NCBI GenBank assembly: GCA_964057225.1
Contig: OZ059894.1
Location: 19,622,476-19,686,475 of the forward strand
Source: Auanema rhodensis
Lineage: Eukaryota; Nematoda; Chromadorea; Rhabditida; Rhabditidae
Length of the DNA stretch: 64,000 nucleotides
Direction of reading: 5' to 3'
Shown: positions 39,313 through 52,800 of the stretch, one piece after another
Layout: each line of letters opens with the position of its first letter
Position numbering within the stretch: position 1 is the first letter of the stretch
Made by a program: the position numbers and the translations under genes
Notes under the pieces: model-generated
Seen by the model: the letters and a program-made list of their open reading frames with translations, nothing else
Database searches by the model: none
Told to the model about the DNA's origin: nothing

Positions 39313-40365
39313 GTTGAGTTTCCATGTACACTCAACATTGCTTCCAAAAACATTTTGACAAAAATTTTTTCGAAAAATTTCAGAATAATTTAGCAAAAAG
39401 TAGATGTTTTTAGATTCCTTTTTTCAAGGCAAAGACGATGGACATTGTTATTCAACGAAAAAATTAATTCTTCAGGGTGAAAATCGAGGATATAAGTGTG
39501 AACTTATATCAGTTGATATCTCGGTGCATTTTTAAGCTAGCGCAAATCTGATAACACAGAACGACGCAGCTTAAAAATTCGCATCGAATGCACTATACTA
39601 CATTGAAAAACGCTTAATACAAAAATTAGTTATGATCGTTTGAAAAATGATGCATTAGTGTATGTTGAGTTTCCATGTACACTCAACATTGCTTCCAAAA
39701 ACATTTTGACAAAAATTTTTTCGAAAAATTTCGAAATAATTTAGCAAAAAGTAGATGTTTTTAGATTCCTTTTTTCAAGGCAAAGACGATGGACAATGTT
39801 ATTCAACGAAAAAATTAATTCTTCAGGGTGAAAATCGAGGATATAAGTGTGAACATATATCAGTTGATATCTCGGTGCATTTTTAAGCTAGCGCAAATCT
39901 GATAACACAGAACGACGCAGCTTAAAAATTCGCATCGAATGCACTATACTACATTGAAAAACGCTTAATACAAAAATTAGTTATGATCGTTTGAAAAATG
40001 ATGCATTAGTGTATGTTGAGTTTCCATGTACACTCAACATTGCTTCCAAAAACATTTTGACAAAAATTTTTTCGAAAAATTTCGAAATAATTTAGCAAAA
40101 AGTAGATGTTTTTAGATTCCATTTTTCAAGGCAAAGACGATGGACAATGTTATTCAACGAAAAAATCAATTCTTCATAGTGAAAATCGAGGATATAAGTG
40201 TGAACTTATATCAGTTGATATCTCGGTGCATTTTTAAGCTAGCGCAAATCTGATAACACAGAACGACGCAGCTTAAAAATCCGCATCGAATGCACTATAC
40301 TACATTGAGAAACGCTTAATACAAAAATTAGTTATGATCGTTTGAAAAATGATGCATTAGTGTAT

Positions 40366-42822
40366 GTTGAGTTTCCATGTACACTCAACATTGCTTCCAA
40401 AAACATTTTGACAAAAATTTTTTCGAGAAATTTCAAAATAATTTAGCAAAAAGTAGATGTTTTTAGATTCCATTTTTTGAGGCAAAGACGATGGACAATG
40501 TTATTCAACAAAAAAATTAATTCTTCAGGGTGAAAATCGAGGATATAAGTGTGAACTTATATCAGTTGATATCTCGGTGAATTTTTAAGCTAGCGCAAAT
40601 CTGATAACACAGATCGACGCAGCTTAAAAATTCGCATCGAATGCACTATACTACATTGAAAAACGCTTAATACAAAAATTAGTTATGATCGTTTGAAAAA
40701 TGATGCATTAGTGTATGTTGAGTTTCCATGTACACTCAACATTGCTTCCAAAAACATTTTGACAAAAATTTTTTCGAGAAATTTCAAAATAATTTAGCAA
40801 AAAGTAGATGTTTTTAGATTCCATTTTTTGAGGCAAAGACGATGGACAATGTTATTCAACAAAAAAATTAATTCTTCAGGGTGAAAATCGAGGATATAAG
40901 TGTGAACTTATATCAGTTGATATCTCGGTGCATTTTTAAGCTAGCGCAAATCTGATAACACAGAACGACGCAGCTTAAAAATCCGCATCGAATGCACTAT
41001 ACTACATTGAGAAACGCTTAATACAAAAATTAGTTATGATCGTTTGAAAAATGATGCATTAGTGTATGTTGAGTTTCCATGTACACTCAACATTGCTTCC
41101 AAAAACATTTTGACAAAAATTTTTTCGAAAAATTTCAGAATAATTTAGCAAAAAGTAGATGTTTTTAGATCCCATTTTTCAAGGCAAAGACGATGGACAA
41201 TGTTATTCAACGAAAAAATTAATTCTTCAGGGTGAAAATCGAGGATATAAGTGTGAACTTATATCAGTTGATATCTCGGTGCATTTTTAAGCTAGCGCAA
41301 ATCTGATAACACAGAACGACGCAGCTTAAAAATCCGCATCGAATGCACTATACTACATTGAGAAACGCTTAATACAAAAATTAGTTATGATCGTTTGAAA
41401 AATGATGCATTAGTGTATGTTGAGTTTCCATGTACACTCAACATTGCTTCCAAAAACATTTTGACAAAAATTTTTTCGAAAAATTTCAGAATAATTTAGC
41501 AAAAAGTAGATGTTTTTAGATCCCATTTTTCAAGGCAAAGACGATGGACAATGTTATTCAACGAAAAAATTAATTCTTCAGGGTGAAAATCGAGGATATA
41601 AGTGTGAACTTATATCAGTTGATATCTCGGTGCATTTTTAAGCTAGCGCAAATCTGATAACACAGATCGACGCAGCTTAAAAATCCGCATCGAATGCACT
41701 ATACTACATTGAAAAACGCTTAATACAAAAATTAGTTATGATCGTTCGAAAAATGATGCATTAGTGTATGTTGAGTTTCCATGTACACTCAACATTGCTT
41801 CCAAAAACATTTTGACAAAAATTTTTTCGAAAAATTTCAGAATAATTTAGCAAAAAGTAGATGTTTTTAGATTCCTTTTTTCAAGGCAAAGACGATGGTC
41901 AATGTTATTCAACGAAAAAATCAATTCTTCAGGGTGAAAATCGAGGATATAAGTGTGAACTTATATCAGTTGATATCTCGGTGCATTTTTAAGCTAGCGC
42001 AAATCTGATAACACAGATCGACGCAGCTTAAGAAACCGCATCGAATGCACTATACTACATTGAGAAACGCTTAATACAAAAATTAGTTATGATCGTTTGA
42101 AAAATGATGCATTAGTGTATGTTGAGTTTCCATGTACACTCAACATTGCTTCCAAAAACATTTTGACAAAAATTTTTTCGAAAAATTTCAGAATAATTTA
42201 GCAAAAAGTAGATGTTTTTAGATTCCATTTTTCAAGGCAAAGACGATGGACAATGTTATTCAACGAAAAAATTAATTCTTCAGGGTGAAAATCGAGGATA
42301 TAAGTGTGAACTTATATCAGTTGATATCTCGGTGCATTTTTAAGCTAGCGCAAATCTGATAACACAGAACGACGCAGCTTAAAAATCCGCATCGAATGCA
42401 CTATACTACATTGAAAAACGCTTAATACAAAAATTAGTTATGATCGTTCGAAAAATGATGCATTAGTGTATGTTGAGTTTCCATGTACACTCAACATTGC
42501 TTCCAAAAACATTTTGACAAAAATTTTTTCGAAAAATTTCAAAATAATTTAGCAAAAAGTAGATGTTTTTAGATCCCATTTTTCAAGGCAAAGACGATGG
42601 ACAATGTTATTCAACGAAAAAATTAATTCTTCAGGGTGAAAATCGAGGATATAAGTGTGAACTTATATCAGTTGATATCTCGGTGCATTTTTAAGCTAGC
42701 GCAAATCTGATAACACAGAACGACGCAGCTTAAAAATCCGCATCGAATGCACTATACTACATTGAGAAACGCTCAATACAAAAATTAGTTATGATCGTTT
42801 GAAAAATGATGCATTAGTGTAT
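40366..42822. repeat. Monomers 116-122: irregular block
   Basis: Monomers 116 and 117 share T113, G114 and A145. Monomer 116 also has A215, and it is the only copy seen with T249 together with T267. Monomers 118, 119 and 122 carry C104. Monomers 119 and 121 end with C329 and A295. Monomer 120 has T130 and C153, markers that reappear only in the last 5 kb, plus private changes at 263 and 266. Monomer 122 ends with C303. Confidence 0.7.
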
Positions 42823-45800
42823 GTTGAGTTTCCATGTACACTCAACATTGCTTCCAAAAACATTTTGACAAAAATTTTTTCGAGAAATTTCAAAATAATT
42901 TAGCAAAAAGTAGATGTTTTTAGATTCCTTTTTTCAAGGCAAAGACGATGGACAATGTTATTCAACGAAAAAATTAATTCTTCAGGGTGAAAATCGAGGA
43001 TATAAGTGTGAACTTATATCAGTTGATATCTCGGTGCATTTTTAAGCTAGCGCAAATCTGATAACACAGAACGACGCAGCTTAAAAATCCGCATCGAATG
43101 CACTATACTACATTGAGAAACGCTTAATACAAAAATTAGTTATGATCGTTTGAAAAATGATGCATTAGTGTATGTTGAGTTTCCATGTACACTCAACATT
43201 GCTTCCAAAAACATTTTGACAAAAATTTTTTCGAGAAATTTCAAAATAATTTAGCAAAAAGTAGATGTTTTTAGATTCCTTTTTTCAAGGCAAAGACGAT
43301 GGACAATGTTATTCAACGAAAAAATTAATTCTTCAGGGTGAAAATCGAGGATATAAGTGTGAACTTATATCAGTTGATATCTCGGTGCATTTTTAAGCTA
43401 GCGCAAATCTGATAACACAGATCGACGCAGCTTAAAAATCCGCATCGAATGCACTATACTACATTGAGAAACGCTTAATACAAAAATTAGTTATGATCGT
43501 TTGAAAAATGATGCATTAGTGTATGTTGAGTTTCCATGTACACTCAACATTGCTTCCAAAAACATTTTGACAAAAATTTTTTCGAGAAATTTCAAAATAA
43601 TTTAGCAAAAAGTAGATGTTTTTAGATTCCTTTTTTCAAGGCAAAGACGATGGACAATGTTATTCAACGAAAAAATTAATTCTTCAGGGTGAAAATCGAG
43701 GATATAAGTGTGAACTTATATCAGTTGATATCTCGGTGCATTTTTAAGCTAGCGCAAATCTGATAACACAGAACGACGCAGCTTAAAAATCCGCATCGAA
43801 TGCACTATACTACATTGAGAAACGCTTAATATAAAAATTAGTTATGATCGTTTGAAAAATGATGCATTAGTGTATGTTGAGTTTCCATGTACACTCAACA
43901 TTGCTTCCAAAAACATTTTGACAAAAATTTTTTCGAGAAATTTCAAAATAATTTAGCAAAAAGTAGATGTTTTTAGATTCCTTTTTTCAAGGCAAAGACG
44001 ATGGACAATGTTATTCAACGAAAAAATTAATTCTTCAGGGTGAAAATCGAGGATATAAGTGTGAACTTATATCAGTTGATATCTCGGTGCATTTTTAAGC
44101 TAGCGCAAATCTGATAACACAGAACGACGCAGCTTAAAAATCCGCATCGAATGCACTATACTACATTGAGAAACGCTTAATACAAAAATTAGTTATGATC
44201 GTTTGAAAAATGATGCATTAGTGTATGTTGAGTTTCCATGTACACTCAACATTGCTTCCAAAAACATTTTGACAAAAATTTTTTCGAGAAATTTCAAAAT
44301 AATTTAGCAAAAAGTAGATGTTTTTAGATTCCTTTTTTCAAGGCAAAGACGATGGACAATGTTATTCAACGAAAAAATTAATTCTTCAGGGTGAAAATCG
44401 AGGATATAAGTGTGAACTTATATCAGTTGATATCTCGGTGCATTTTTAAGCTAGCGCAAATCTGATAACACAGATCGACGCAGCTTAAAAATCCGCATCG
44501 AATGCACTATACTACATTGAGAAACGCTTAATACAAAAATTAGTTATGATCGTTTGAAAAATGATGCATTAGTGTATGTTGAGTTTCCATGTACACTCAA
44601 CATTGCTTCCAAAAACATTTTGACAAAAATTTTTTCGAGAAATTTCAAAATAATTTAGCAAAAAGTAGATGTTTTTAGATTCCTTTTTTCAAGGCAAAGA
44701 CGATGGACAATGTTATTCAACGAAAAAATTAATTCTTCAGGGTGAAAATCGAGGATATAAGTGTGAACTTATATCAGTTGATATCTCGGTGCATTTTTAA
44801 GCTAGCGCAAATCTGATAACACAGAACGACGCAGCTTAAAAATCCGCATCGAATGCACTATACTACATTGAGAAACGCTTAATACAAAAATTAGTTATGA
44901 TCGTTTGAAAAATGATGCATTAGTGTATGTTGAGTTTCCATGTACACTCAACATTGCTTCCAAAAACATTTTGACAAAAATTTTTTCGAGAAATTTCAAA
45001 ATAATTTAGCAAAAAGTAGATGTTTTTAGATTCCTTTTTTCAAGGCAAAGACGATGGACAATGTTATTCAACGAAAAAATTAATTCTTCAGGGTGAAAAT
45101 CGAGGATATAAGTGTGAACTTATATCAGTTGATATCTCGGTGCATTTTTAAGCTAGCGCAAATCTGATAACACAGATCGACGCAGCTTAAAAATCCGCAT
45201 CGAATGCACTATACTACATTGAGAAACGCTTAATACAAAAATTAGTTATGATCGTTTGAAAAATGATGCATTAGTGTATGTTGAGTTTCCATGTACACTC
45301 AACATTGCTTCCAAAAACATTTTGACAAAAATTTTTTCGAGAAATTTCAAAATAATTTAGCAAAAAGTAGATGTTTTTAGATTCCTTTTTTCAAGGCAAA
45401 GACGATGGACAATGTTATTCAACGAAAAAATTAATTCTTCAGGGTGAAAATCGAGGATATAAGTGTGAACTTATATCAGTTGATATCTCGGTGCATTTTT
45501 AAGCTAGCGCAAATCTGATAACATAGATCGACGCAGCTTAAAAATCCGCATCGAATGCACTATACTACATTGAGAAACGCTTAATACAAAAATTAGTTAT
45601 GATCGTTTGAAAAATGATGCATTAGTGTATGTTGAGTTTCCATGTACACTCAACATTGCTTCCAAAAACATTTTGACAAAAATTTTTTCGAGAAATTTCA
45701 AAATAATTTAGCAAAAAGTAGATGTTTTTAGATTCCTTTTTTCAAGGCAAAGACGATGGACAATGTTATTCAACGAAAAAATTAATTCTTTAGGGTGAAA

Positions 45801-48800
45801 ATCGAGGATATAAGTGTGAACTTATATCAGTTGATATCTCGGTGCATTTTTAAGCTAGCGCAAATCTGATAACACAGAACGACGCAGCTTAAAAATCCGC
45901 ATCGAATGCACTATACTACATTGAGAAACGCTTAATACAAAAATTAGTTATGATCGTTTGAAAAATGATGCATTAGTGTATGTTGAGTTTCCATGTACAC
46001 TCAACATTGCTTCCAAAAACATTTTGACAAAATTTTTTTCGAGAAATTTCAAAATAATTTAGCAAAAAGTAGATGTTTTTAGATTCCTTTTTTCAAGGCA
46101 AAGACGATGGACAATGTTATTCAACGAAAAAATTAATTCTTCAGGGTGAAAATCGAGGATATAAGTGTGAACTTATATCAGTTGATATCTCGGTGCATTT
46201 TTAAGCTAGCGCAAATCTGATAACACAGAACGACGCAGCTTAAAAATCCGCATCGAATGCACTATACTACATTGAGAAACGCTTAATACAAAAATTAGTT
46301 ATGATCGTTTGAAAAATGATGCATTAGTGTATGTTGAGTTTCCATGTACACTCAACATTGCTTCCAAAAACATTTTGACAAAAATTTTTTCGAGAAATTT
46401 CAAAATAATTTAGCAAAAAGTAGATGTTTTTAGATTCCTTTTTTCAAGGCAAAGACGATGGACAATGTTATTCAACGAAAAAATTAATTCTTCAGGGTGA
46501 AAATCGAGGATATAAGTGTGAACTTATATCAGTTGATATCTCGGTGCATTTTTAAGCTAGCGCAAATCTGATAACACAGATCGACGCAGCTTAAAAATCC
46601 GCATCGAATGCACTATACTACATTGAAAAACGCTTAATACAAAAATTAGTTATGATCGTTCGAAAAATGATGCATTAGTGTATGTTGAGTTTCCATGTAC
46701 ACTCAACATTGCTTCCAAAAACATTTTGACAAAAATTTTTTCGAAAAATTTCAAAATAATTTAGCAAAAAGTAGATGTTTTTAGATCCCATTTTTCAAGG
46801 CAAAGACGATGGACAATGTTATTCAACGAAAAAATTAATTCTTCAGGGTGAAAATCGAGGATATAAGTGTGAACTTATATCAGTTGATATCTCAGTGCAT
46901 TTTTAAGCTAGCGCAAATCTGATAACACAGATCGACGCAGCTTAAAAATCCGCATCGAATGCACTATACTACATTGAGAAACGCTCAATACAAAAATTAG
47001 TTATGATCGTTTGAAAAATGATGCATTAGTGTATGTTGAGTTTCCATGTACACTCAACATTGCTTCCAAAAACATTTTGACAAAAATTTTTTCGAGAAAT
47101 TTCAAAATAATTTAGCAAAAAGTAGATGTTTTTAGATTCCTTTTTTCAAGGCAAAGACGATGGACAATGTTATTCAACGAAAAAATTAATTCTTCAGGGT
47201 GAAAATCGAGGATATAAGTGTGAACTTATATCAGTTGATATCTCGGTGCATTTTTAAGCTAGCGCAAATCTGATAACACAGATCGACGCAGCTTAAAAAT
47301 CCGCATCGAATGCACTATACTACATTGAGAAACGCTTAATACAAAAATTAGTTATGATCGTTTGAAAAATGATGCATTAGTGTATGTTGAGTTTCCATGT
47401 ACACTCAACATTGCTTCCAAAAACATTTTGACAAAAATTTTTTCGAGAAATTTCAAAATAATTTAGCAAAAAGTAGATGTTTTTAGATTCTTTTTTTCAA
47501 AGCAAAGACGATGGACAATGTTATTCAACGAAAAAATTAATTCTTCAGGGTGAAAATCGAGGATATAAGTGTGAACTTATATCAGTTGATATCTCGGTGC
47601 ATTTTTAAGCTAGCGCAAATCTGATAACACAGATCGACGCAGCTTAAAAATCCGCATCGAATGCACTATACTACATTGAGAAACGCTTAATACAAAAATT
47701 AGTTATGATCGTTTGAAAAATGATGCATTAGTGTATGTTGAGTTTCCATGTACACTCAACATTGCTTCCAAAAACATTTTGACAAAAATTTTTTCGAGAA
47801 ATTTCAAAATAATTTAGCAAAAAGTAGATGTTTTTAGATTCCTTTTTTCAAGGCAAAGACGATGGACAATGTTATTCAACGAAAAAATTAATTCTTTAGG
47901 GTGAAAATCGAGGATATAAGTGTGAACTTATATCAGTTGATATCTCGGTGCATTTTTAAGCTAGCGCAAATCTGATAACACAGAACGACGCAGCTTAAAA
48001 ATCCGCATCGAATGCACTATACTACATTGAGAAACGCTTAATACAAAAATTAGTTATGATCGTTTGAAAAATGATGCATTAGTGTATGTTGAGTTTCCAT
48101 GTACACTCAACATTGCTTCCAAAAAAATTTTGACAAAAATTTTTTCGAGAAATTTCAAAATAATTTAGCAAAAAGTAGATGTTTTTAGATTCCTTTTTTC
48201 AAGGCAAAGACGATGGACAATGTTATTCAACGAAAAAATTAATTCTTCAGGGTGAAAATCGAGGATATAAGTGTGAACTTATATCAGTTGATATCTCGGT
48301 GCATTTTTAAGCTAGCGCAAATCTGATAACACAGAACGACGCAGCTTAAAAATCCGCATCGAATGCACTATACTACATTGAGAAACGCTTAATACAAAAA
48401 TTAGTTATGATCGTTTGAAAAATGATGCATTAGTGTATGTTGAGTTTCCATGTACACTCAACATTGCTTCCAAAAACATTTTGACAAAAATTTTTTCGAG
48501 AAATTTCAAAATAATTTAGCAAAAAGTAGATGTTTTTAGATTCCTTTTTTCAAGGCAAAGACGATGGACAATGTTATTCAACGAAAAAATTAATTCTTCA
48601 GGGTGAAAATCGAGGATATAAGTGTGAACTTATATCAGTTGATATCTCGGTGCATTTTTAAGCTAGCGCAAATCTGATAACACAGAACGACGCAGCTTAA
48701 AAATCCGCATCGAATGCACTATACTACATTGAGAAACGCTTAATACAAAAATTAGTTATGATCGTTTGAAAAATGATGCATTAGTGTATGTTGAGTTTCC

Positions 48801-49842
48801 ATGTACACTCAACATTGCTTCCAAAAACATTTTGACAAAAATTTTTTCGAGAAATTTCAAAATAATTTAGCAAAAAGTAGATGTTTTTAGATTCCTTTTT
48901 TCAAGGCAAAGACGATGGACAATGTTATTCAACGAAAAAATTAATTCTTCAGGGTGAAAATCGAGGATATAAGTGTGAACTTATATCAGTTGATATCTCG
49001 GTGCATTTTTAAGCTAGCGCAAATCTGATAACACAGAACGACGCAGCTTAAAAATCCGCATCGAATGCACTATACTACATTGAGAAACGCTTAATACAAA
49101 AATTAGTTATGATCGTTTGAAAAATGATGCATTAGTGTATGTTGAGTTTCCATGTACACTCAACATTGCTTCCAAAAACATTTTGACAAAAATTTTTTCG
49201 AGAAATTTCAAAATAATTTAGCAAAAAGTAGATGTTTTTAGATTCCTTTTTTCAAGGCAAAGACGATGGACAATGTTATTCAACGAAAAAATTAATTCTT
49301 CAGGGTGAAAATCGAGGATATAAGTGTGAACTTATATCAGTTGATATCTCGGTGCATTTTTAAGCTAGCGCAAATCTGATAACACAGAACGACGCAGCTT
49401 AAAAATCCGCATCGAATGCACTATACTACATTGAGAAACGCTTAATACAAAAATTAGTTATGATCGTTTGAAAAATGATGCATTAGTGTATGTTGAGTTT
49501 CCATGTACACTCAACATTGCTTCCAAAAACATTTTGACAAAAATTTTTTCGAGAAATTTCAAAATAATTTAGCAAAAAGTAGATGTTTTTAGATTCCTTT
49601 TTTCAAGGCAAAGACGATGGACAATGTTATTCAACGAAAAAATTAATTCTTCAGGGTGAAAATCGAGGATATAAGTGTGAACTTATATCAGTTGATATCT
49701 CGGTGCATTTTTAAGCTAGCGCAAATCTGATAACACAGAACGACGCAGCTTAAAAATCCGCATCGAATGCACTATACTACATTGAGAAACGCTTAATACA
49801 AAAATTAGTTATGATCGTTTGAAAAATGATGCATTAGTGTAT
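42823..49842. repeat. Monomers 123-142: homogenised run of one monomer type
   Basis: Apart from 133 and 134, every monomer here is the G62/T107 type with C267 and G295. The copies differ mainly by A or T at 249 and by isolated private changes, such as T308 in 125, T245 in 130, T52 in 132 and A39 in 138. Monomers 131 and 137 share T161. Monomers 133-134 (C329/A295, then C104 with C303) interrupt the run and resemble 121-122. No fixed higher-order period is evident. Confidence 0.75.
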
Positions 49843-52800
49843 GTTGAGTTTCCATGTACACTCAACATTGCTTCCAAAAACATTTTGACAAAAATTTTTT
49901 CGAGAACAAAATAATTTAGCAAAAAGTAGATGTTTTTAGATTCCTTTTTTCAAGGCAAAGACGATGGACAATGTTATTCAACGAAAAAATTAATTCTTCA
50001 GGGTGAAAATCGAGGATATAAGTGTGAACTTATATCAGTTGATATCTCGGTGCATTTTTAAGCTAGCGCAAATCTGATAACACAGATCGACGCAGCTTAA
50101 AAATCCGCATCGAATGCACTATACTACATTGAGAAACGCTTAATACAAAAATTAGTTATGATCGTTTGAAAAATGATGCATTAGTGTATGTTGAGTTTCC
50201 ATGTACACTCAACATTGCTTCCAAAAACATTTTGACAAAAATTTTTTCGAGAAATTTCAAAATAATTTAGCAAAAAGTAGATGTTTTTAGATTCCTTTTT
50301 TCAAAGCAAAGACGATGGACAATGTTATTCAACGAAAAAATTAATTCTTCAGGGTGAAAATCGAGGATATAAGTGTGAACTTATATCAGTTGATATCTCG
50401 GTGCATTTTTAAGCTAGCGCAAATCTGATAACACAGATCGACGCAGCTTAAAAATCCGCATCGAATGCACTATACTACATTGAGAAACGCTTAATACAAA
50501 AATTAGTTATGATCGTTTGAAAAATGATGCATTAGTGTATGTTGAGTTTCCATGTACACTCAACATTGCTTCCAAAAACATTTTGACAAAAATTTTTTCG
50601 AGAAATTTCAAAATAATTTAGCAAAAAGTAGATGTTTTTAGATTCCATTTTTCAAGGCAAAGACGATGGACAATGTTATTCAACGAAAAAATTAATTCTT
50701 CAGGGTGAAAATCGAGGATATAAGTGTGAACTTATATCAGTTGATATCTCGGTGCATTTTTAAGCTAGCGCAAATCTGATAACACAGATCGACGCAGCTT
50801 AAAAATCCGCATCGAATGCACTATACTCATTGAAAAACGCTTAATACAAAAATTAGTTATGATCGTTCGAAAAATGATGCATTAGTGTATGTTGAGTTTC
50901 CATGTACACTCAACATTGCTTCCAAAAACATTTTGACAAAAATTTTTTCGAAAAATTTCAAAATAATTTAGCAAAAAGTAGATGTTTTTAGATTCCATTT
51001 TTCAAGGCAAAGACGATGGACAATGTTATTCAACGAAAAAATTAATTCTTCAGGGTGAAAATCGAGGATATAAGTGTGAACTTATATCAGTTGATATCTC
51101 GGTGCATTTTTAAGCTAGCGCAAATCTGATAACACAGATCGACGCAGCTTAAAAATCCGCATCGAATGCACTATACTACATTGAGAAACGCTTAATACAA
51201 AAATTAGTTATGATCGTTTGAAAAATGATGCATTAGTGTATGTTGAGTTTCCATGTACACTCAACATTGCTTCCAAAAACATTTTGACAAAAATTTTTTC
51301 GAGAACAAAATAATTTAGCAAAAAGTAGATGTTTTTAGATTCCTTTTTTCAAGGCAAAGACGATGGACAATGTTATTCAACGAAAAAATTAATTCTTCAG
51401 GGTGAAAATCGAGGATATAAGTGTGAACTTATATCAGTTGATATCTCGGTGCATTTTTAAGCTAGCGCAAATCTGATAACACAGATCGACGCAGCTTAAA
51501 AATCCGCATCGAATGCACTATACTACATTGAGAAACGCTTAATACAAAAATTAGTTATGATCGTTTGAAAAATGATGCATTAGTGTATGTTGAGTTTCCA
51601 TGTACACTCAACATTGCTTCCAAAAACATTTTGACAAAAATTTTTTCGAGAAATTTCAAAATAATTTAGCAAAAAGTAGATGTTTTTAGATTCCTTTTTT
51701 CAAGGCAAAGACGATGGACAATGTTATTCAACGAAAAAATTAATTCTTCAGGGTGAAAATCGAGGATATAAGTGTGAACTTATATCAGTTGATATCTCGG
51801 TGCATTTTTAAGCTAGCGCAAATCTGATAACACAGATCGACGCAGCTTAAAAATCCGCATCGAATGCACTATACTACATTGAGAAACGCTTAATACAAAA
51901 ATTAGTTATGATCGTTTGAAAAATGATGCATTAGTGTATGTTGAGTTTCCATGTACACTCAACATTGCTTCCAAAAACATTTTGACAAAAATTTTTTCGA
52001 GAAATTTCAAAATAATTTAGCAAAAAGTAGATGTTTTTAGATTCCATTTTTCAAGGCAAAGACGATGGACAATGTTATTCAACGAAAAAATTAATTCTTC
52101 AGGGTGAAAATCGAGGATATAAGTGTGAACTTATATCAGTTGATATCTCGGTGCATTTTTAAGCTAGCGCAAATCTGATAACACAGATCGACGCAGCTTA
52201 AAAATCCGCATCGAATGCACTATACTCATTGAAAAACGCTTAATACAAAAATTAGTTATGATCGTTCGAAAAATGATGCATTAGTGTATGTTGAGTTTCC
52301 ATGTACACTCAACATTGCTTCCAAAAACATTTTGACAAAAATTTTTTCGAAAAATTTCAAAATAATTTAGCAAAAAGTAGATGTTTTTAGATTCCATTTT
52401 TCAAGGCAAAGACGATGGACAATGTTATTCAACGAAAAAATTAATTCTTCAGGGTGAAAATCGAGGATATAAGTGTGAACTTATATCAGTTGATATCTCG
52501 GTGCATTTTTAAGCTAGCGCAAATCTGATAACACAGATCGACGCAGCTTAAAAATCCGCATCGAATGCACTATACTACATTGAGAAACGCTTAATACAAA
52601 AATTAGTTATGATCGTTTGAAAAATGATGCATTAGTGTATGTTGAGTTTCCATGTACACTCAACATTGCTTCCAAAAACATTTTGACAAAAATTTTTTCG
52701 AGAACAAAATAATTTAGCAAAAAGTAGATGTTTTTAGATTCCTTTTTTCAAGGCAAAGACGATGGACAATGTTATTCAACGAAAAAATTAATTCTTCAGG

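Larger units (their letters stand above)
31240..40365. repeat. Monomers 90-115: rearranged 13-mer pair (4563 bp each)
   Basis: Monomer 90 (A145 with C303) recurs as 103, exactly 13 monomers later, and 91 recurs as 104. Monomers 92-98 then correspond to 105-110, with one monomer lost at 105. Markers are T133 (93, 111, 113), T192A (94, 106, 114), C153 with TA at 163-164 (95, 107, 112, 115), and T231 (96, 99, 108). Monomers 96-98 and 99-101 form an internal 3-mer duplication. From 111 on the order departs: 113-115 repeat the types of 93-95, and 112 is a chimera. All four damaged GTGA hairpins of the window are in this block. Confidence 0.65.

Noticed and set aside
45788-45797. Telomere-like TTAGGG in monomers 131 and 137
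   Set aside because: It arises from the single change C161T within the monomer and is not tandem.
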